Positions 63,622-64,000 of a stretch of 64,000 nt of DNA are shown piece by piece. A model generated the notes under the pieces. That model had not been told where the DNA came from, searched no databases, and saw nothing but the letters and a program-made list of their open reading frames with translations. The stretch is taken from the NCBI GenBank assembly GCA_965214125.1, contig CBDCBA010000004.1:62001-126000 (forward strand), written 5' to 3'. Source of the DNA: CBDCBA01 sp965214125 (GTDB lineage Bacteria; Planctomycetota; Phycisphaerae; Tepidisphaerales; Tepidisphaeraceae). Position numbers and translations under genes: made by a program. The number at the start of each line of letters is the position of its first letter. Positions within the stretch are counted from its first letter, which is position 1.

Positions 63622-64000
63622 CCTGCTTTTCCTCGGCACCGGCACCAGCGCCGGCGTGCCGATGATCGGCTGCGACTGCGCCGTCTGCACCAGCCCCGAC
63701 CCCCGCGACCGCCGCACGCGCTGCAGCGTCGTGGTCGAACACAACGACACGCGCGTCCTCGTCGACACCACGCCCGAGCTTCGCCTCCAGGCGATCGCGA
63801 ACAACGTGAAACACGTCGATGCCGTTGTTTTCACGCACGGCCACGCGGACCACATCGTCGGCCTCGACGACGTGCGGCGCTTCAACGCCGTCAAGGGTGG
63901 ACCGCTCGACATCTGGGCCACGCGGGCCACGCATGCGACGTTGCGGCGAACGTTCGAATACGCGTGGCAAACGCCCGATCCGGCGTGGAAGCTCTTTCGC
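63599..64000 (+). CDS. Metallo-beta-lactamase-fold hydrolase, PhnP-like (partial, runs off the window)
   Basis: The ATG at 63599 opens DLLFLGTGTSAGVPMIGCDC followed by AVCTSPDPRDRR, the start of the PhnP/RNase-Z-like metallo-hydrolase family with its zinc-ribbon-like Cys residues. VVFTHGHADHIVGLDDVRRF is the HxHxDH metal-binding motif. At least 134 residues are present before the window ends. Relatives hydrolyse cyclic phosphodiesters or other phosphate esters. It overlaps the small membrane gene by 23 nt, giving a coupled run from topA onward. Confidence 0.9.
   Translation, partial: MATPAAIDLLFLGTGTSAGVPMIGCDCAVCTSPDPRDRRTRCSVVVEHNDTRVLVDTTPELRLQAIANNVKHVDAVVFTHGHADHIVGLDDVRRFNAVKGGPLDIWATRATHATLRRTFEYAWQTPDPAWKLFR

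Overview
The window is about 64 kb of GC-rich bacterial DNA, most likely from a planctomycete and probably of the class Phycisphaerae. This is inferred from several traits seen together: a Tat-exported iduronate-type sulfatase, a PEP-CTERM protein, DUF4159 and LolA-like proteins, GTP-dependent PEP carboxykinase, and membrane proteins carrying a CxxCGYDLRG-type zinc ribbon. No rRNA or other decisive taxonomic marker is present.

At 1-9,510 lies a subtype I-G (formerly I-U) CRISPR-Cas locus on the minus strand. The order is csb1 (cas7), csb2 (cas5-cas6 fusion), cas3 with a C-terminal HD nuclease, a cas8-like gene with an apparent frameshift, a cas4-cas1 fusion and cas2. A leader follows, then an array that runs off the left edge. 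Most of these genes abut or overlap by a few bases.

At 9,600-10,386 is a stretch with no confident gene. It holds ten exact-length 21-bp degenerate tandem repeats.

At 10,387-15,030 is a plus-strand operon of five overlapping genes: a sigma-region-2-like protein, an unknown protein, an ImmA/IrrE metallopeptidase, NurA and HerA. This is the best candidate here for an uncharacterised DNA-processing or defence system, although nurA and herA both show apparent frameshifts.

At 15,062-26,953 are a sulfatase with an in-frame TGA, tRNA-Leu(UAG), a short-chain dehydrogenase, a royal-jelly/yellow-family protein, mfd, and a minus-strand housekeeping run (rpoZ, gmk, yicC, secG, tpiA).

At 26,990-33,388 is a coupled cytochrome oxidase operon on the minus strand (ctaC, ctaD, ctaA, ctaB), followed by a cupredoxin-like lipoprotein and a membrane protein. 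CtaD keeps its metal-ligand histidines but lacks the usual proton-channel Glu and Lys. It also carries an in-frame palindromic insertion.

At 33,551-47,100 are a TPR lipoprotein and a long minus-strand chain: DUF4159 protein, DnaQ-WYL fusion, coiled-coil membrane protein and beta-propeller protein. After these come M50 protease, thrC and dapB, then SppA and a Uma2-family protein.

At 47,136-64,000 are sucC, small lipoproteins, a VOC protein, a LolA-like protein, a PP2C phosphatase, a DUF192 protein, maf, pckG, the PEP-CTERM protein, an ECF sigma operon, topA and the start of a metallo-beta-lactamase-fold gene.

Scattered through 27-52 kb are REP/REPIN-like double palindromes. Several begin with GTAG and share one architecture, but each has a different hairpin sequence.
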